Made by a program: the position numbers and the translations under genes
From: Acidobacteriota bacterium
GTDB taxonomy: Bacteria; Acidobacteriota; Thermoanaerobaculia; Multivoradales; JAHEKO01
Direction: 5' to 3'
Assembly (NCBI GenBank): GCA_024638355.1
Contig: JAHEKO010000168.1
Location: 1 to 7,765 of the forward strand
Length of the DNA stretch: 7,765 nt
Part shown: one piece after another, positions 6,149 to 7,765 of the stretch
Layout of the letters: the number at the start of each line of letters is the position of its first letter
Numbering within the stretch: the stretch's first letter is position 1
The notes under the pieces: generated by a model
The model's input: only the letters and a program-made list of their open reading frames with translations
What the model was told of the DNA's origin: nothing
Database searches by the model: none

Positions 6149-7765
6149 CTAGTCGTCCAACAGGTGGAAGGTGCCGTCGGGATTGGGTTGTAGGAACGAG
6201 GCGGCACCGACCTCCTCGTCGGACCAGATGAAACCGTCGGACCAGATGAAGCCGTCCGACCAGATGAAGGCGTCGGACCAGACGAAGCCGTCCGACCAGA
6301 TGAAGGCGTCGGAAGCGAGCGTGCTGTTGTCGTCGGCGGTGGCGAGCGCCGCGCCGGAGAAGATGGATGCGGCGTCGAAGGCGGCGTCGCCCCAGAGCGT
6401 GCCGGTGTCTTCGAGCTCCATCGAGCCGTCCGGATTGGCGATGAACTGCGGCGACGGCGCGCCGGTCACGATGCCGGCTTCGTCGAGCGCGGCGTCGATG
6501 TCGAGCAGGCCGGCGCCGGTCGCGACCGGGTCGTTCGAGAACTTGCGCGCCGACCGCATGAGTCGGGCCTTGATCGTGTCCGGAGTCAGCGCCGGATCCT
6601 TTTCGAGCATTCGCGCCACCGTGCCCGCGACCATCGGGGTCGCCATGCTGGTGCCGGACATCTGCAGGTAGTCGTCGTCGCAGCCCGCGCTCGAGCAAGA
6701 CTCGACGCGCGACGCGAGAATCGTGCGCAGCCCCGCCGAGTCCGGGATGGCGGCGACGATCTTGTTGCCGGGGGCGACCAGGTCGGGCTTGAGGAAGAGG
6801 TCGTAGCTGCTCGGTCCTCGCGACGAGAACGTCGACACGTAGTCGTCGGTGAAGAGGGTGCCGGTGCCGGCGTCGGTGAGCGAGCCGACCGTGATCAGCT
6901 TGCGCGAGTTGCCGGGACTGTGGATGGTGAAGTTGCCGTTCCAGCCCAGATTGCCGGCGGCCGCGAGGACGACCACGCCGGCGTCCCAGACCGCCTCGGC
7001 CGCCTGGACCAGCGGGTCGGCGGCGGCATGCCCCTGGGGGCTCATGCCGAGCGACATGTTGACGACGTCGATGCCGAAGACGTCCTTGTATTCGAGCACC
7101 CAGTCGAGCGCCGCCACCAGATCGGAGGCGTTGCCCTGGCCGTTGCCGTCGAGAACGCGCAGCGAGATGAGGTTGGCGTCGGGAGCGATGCCCCTGTAGT
7201 CGCCGCCCGAGCCGTCGCCGTTACCGACGATGATGCCCGCCACGTGGGTGCCGTGGCCCCACGGGTCGGTGGGTGCCTCGTCCGTCGCGTCCCACGGCAC
7301 GATCGCGCCGTCGAAAACGACGGGCAGCGGGTAGCTGCCGTTGAGGAAGCTGTACTGCTTGAAGACCGGAAGGTCGTCGTGGGCCGCGACCCCGGAGTCG
7401 ATCACGGCTACGCCGACCCCGGCTCCGGAGTAGGCGTCGTTGACCGTTCCGTAGTAGGGCTCGTTCGCGGCCTCTCGCGAGACGATCGACAGCATCTGGA
7501 TCGGCCGGTCTTCCATGACCATGCGCACGAACGGCATCTTGCGGATGCGCTCGAGCTTGCGGCGCTGGACCGTGACCGCGCGTACCGGCAGCCTCTTGAA
7601 GTGGCGAAAACGAGTCGCCCGCATGTCGTCCAGGCGACTGTCGTCGAGGAGTCGAGGCTTGATGTCGAAGTAGACGAGGGCCTTGACCAGCTCCCGGCCG
7701 TGCTTGCGCTCCTGCTTGCGCTGCCTGCGCTCCTCGCGTCCGGCCTCGGCCGTCGGCGCAAGCAT
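6149..7765 (-). CDS. S8 (subtilisin-like) protease with WSD-repeat tail, probably 5'-truncated by window
   Basis: This exported serine protease is related to subtilisin; 538 residues are visible. The first codon in the window is ATG, but it is followed by LAPTAEAG, which looks like the end of a signal peptide with an A-E-A cleavage site, so the true start is probably beyond the edge. A basic stretch (about residues 9-25) leads into an I9-like prodomain (about 26-90, with LPVRAVTVQRRKLERI and VRMVMEDRPI). The catalytic domain (about 105-435) has Asp123 in VIDSG, His171 in GHGTH, oxyanion Asn272 in AAAGN and Ser373 in MSGTSMATP, a canonical triad. Two cysteines (357, 362) sit in a loop just before the catalytic Ser. 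The C-terminus holds five hexapeptide units like those of the second protease, flanked by two copies of an NPDG[ST] motif. It is the first gene of the visible cluster, 28 bases before the propeller start. Substrate unknown. Confidence 0.95.
   Translation of the reverse strand: MLAPTAEAGREERRQRKQERKHGRELVKALVYFDIKPRLLDDSRLDDMRATRFRHFKRLPVRAVTVQRRKLERIRKMPFVRMVMEDRPIQMLSIVSREAANEPYYGTVNDAYSGAGVGVAVIDSGVAAHDDLPVFKQYSFLNGSYPLPVVFDGAIVPWDATDEAPTDPWGHGTHVAGIIVGNGDGSGGDYRGIAPDANLISLRVLDGNGQGNASDLVAALDWVLEYKDVFGIDVVNMSLGMSPQGHAAADPLVQAAEAVWDAGVVVLAAAGNLGWNGNFTIHSPGNSRKLITVGSLTDAGTGTLFTDDYVSTFSSRGPSSYDLFLKPDLVAPGNKIVAAIPDSAGLRTILASRVESCSSAGCDDDYLQMSGTSMATPMVAGTVARMLEKDPALTPDTIKARLMRSARKFSNDPVATGAGLLDIDAALDEAGIVTGAPSPQFIANPDGSMELEDTGTLWGDAAFDAASIFSGAALATADDNSTLASDAFIWSDGFVWSDAFIWSDGFIWSDGFIWSDEEVGAASFLQPNPDGTFHLLDD
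6218..6307 (-). repeat. Five 18-bp tandem repeats encoding [A/G]F[I/V]WSD
   Basis: Units begin at 6218, 6236, 6254, 6272 and 6290, each 18 bases, with only a few variable positions. Each encodes [A/G]-F-[I/V]-W-S-D. Serine is always TCC or TCG, alternating with the Gly or Ala at the first position: Gly units use TCC and Ala units use TCG. A partial unit (A-S-D) precedes the array on the protein. The unit at 6272 carries the only Val. Confidence 0.95.

Noticed and set aside
6121..6207. Upstream start of the propeller gene at 6207
   Set aside because: It would overlap the end of the first protease and place about 29 residues including a proline-rich stretch before the signal peptide; the ATG at 6120 has a better ribosome binding site.
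6218..6307. Left-handed beta-helix hexapeptide repeats
   Set aside because: The period of six matches, but the bulky Trp directly after the Ile/Val, and the Phe just before it, do not fit the usual [LIV]-[GAED]-x-x-[STAV]-x pattern, and the arrays are short.

Overview
The window comes from a GC-rich bacterial chromosome with densely packed genes, all read from the minus strand. Gram-negative character is suggested by a lipoprotein-type signal on one protease, a secreted double propeller of the kind usually found at the front of hybrid sensor kinases, and c-di-GMP machinery. The mix of large S8 peptidases, Reg_prop-type propellers and an FHA-EAL protein resembles Acidobacteriota or a similar environmental phylum, but this is a guess from gene content; no rRNA or marker gene is present.

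In the direction of transcription (high to low coordinates) there are five genes. First is a subtilisin-family (S8) protease whose 5' end is probably cut by the window edge (7765 to 6149). Next comes a secreted protein made almost entirely of 14 propeller repeats (6120 to 4000). A second S8 protease follows, with a lipoprotein signal, an I9-like prodomain and a long Asp/Ser tract (3987 to 2206). Then comes a cytoplasmic FHA-EAL protein that looks like a c-di-GMP phosphodiesterase (2173 to 995). Last is a DMT/EamA-family ten-helix transporter that runs off the low-coordinate edge (892 to 2). The first four genes are separated by only 28, 12 and 32 bases, so they look like one transcript. A 102-base gap containing a terminator-like hairpin separates them from the transporter. 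No stretch over 300 bases lacks a gene.

The most distinctive feature is that both proteases end in the same unusual tandem hexapeptide, consensus [A/G]-F-[I/V]-W-[S/N]-D: seven full units in one and five in the other. It is encoded by 18-base direct repeats. The arrays share the order of some unit variants but use different, non-interconvertible serine codon families. The two proteases flank a propeller protein that stops where the usual Y_Y_Y, membrane and kinase/GGDEF output regions would begin. The working picture, which is inference, is a secreted or surface-attached proteolytic module: two tagged proteases and a propeller acting as scaffold or sensor, co-transcribed with an intracellular c-di-GMP-degrading protein.
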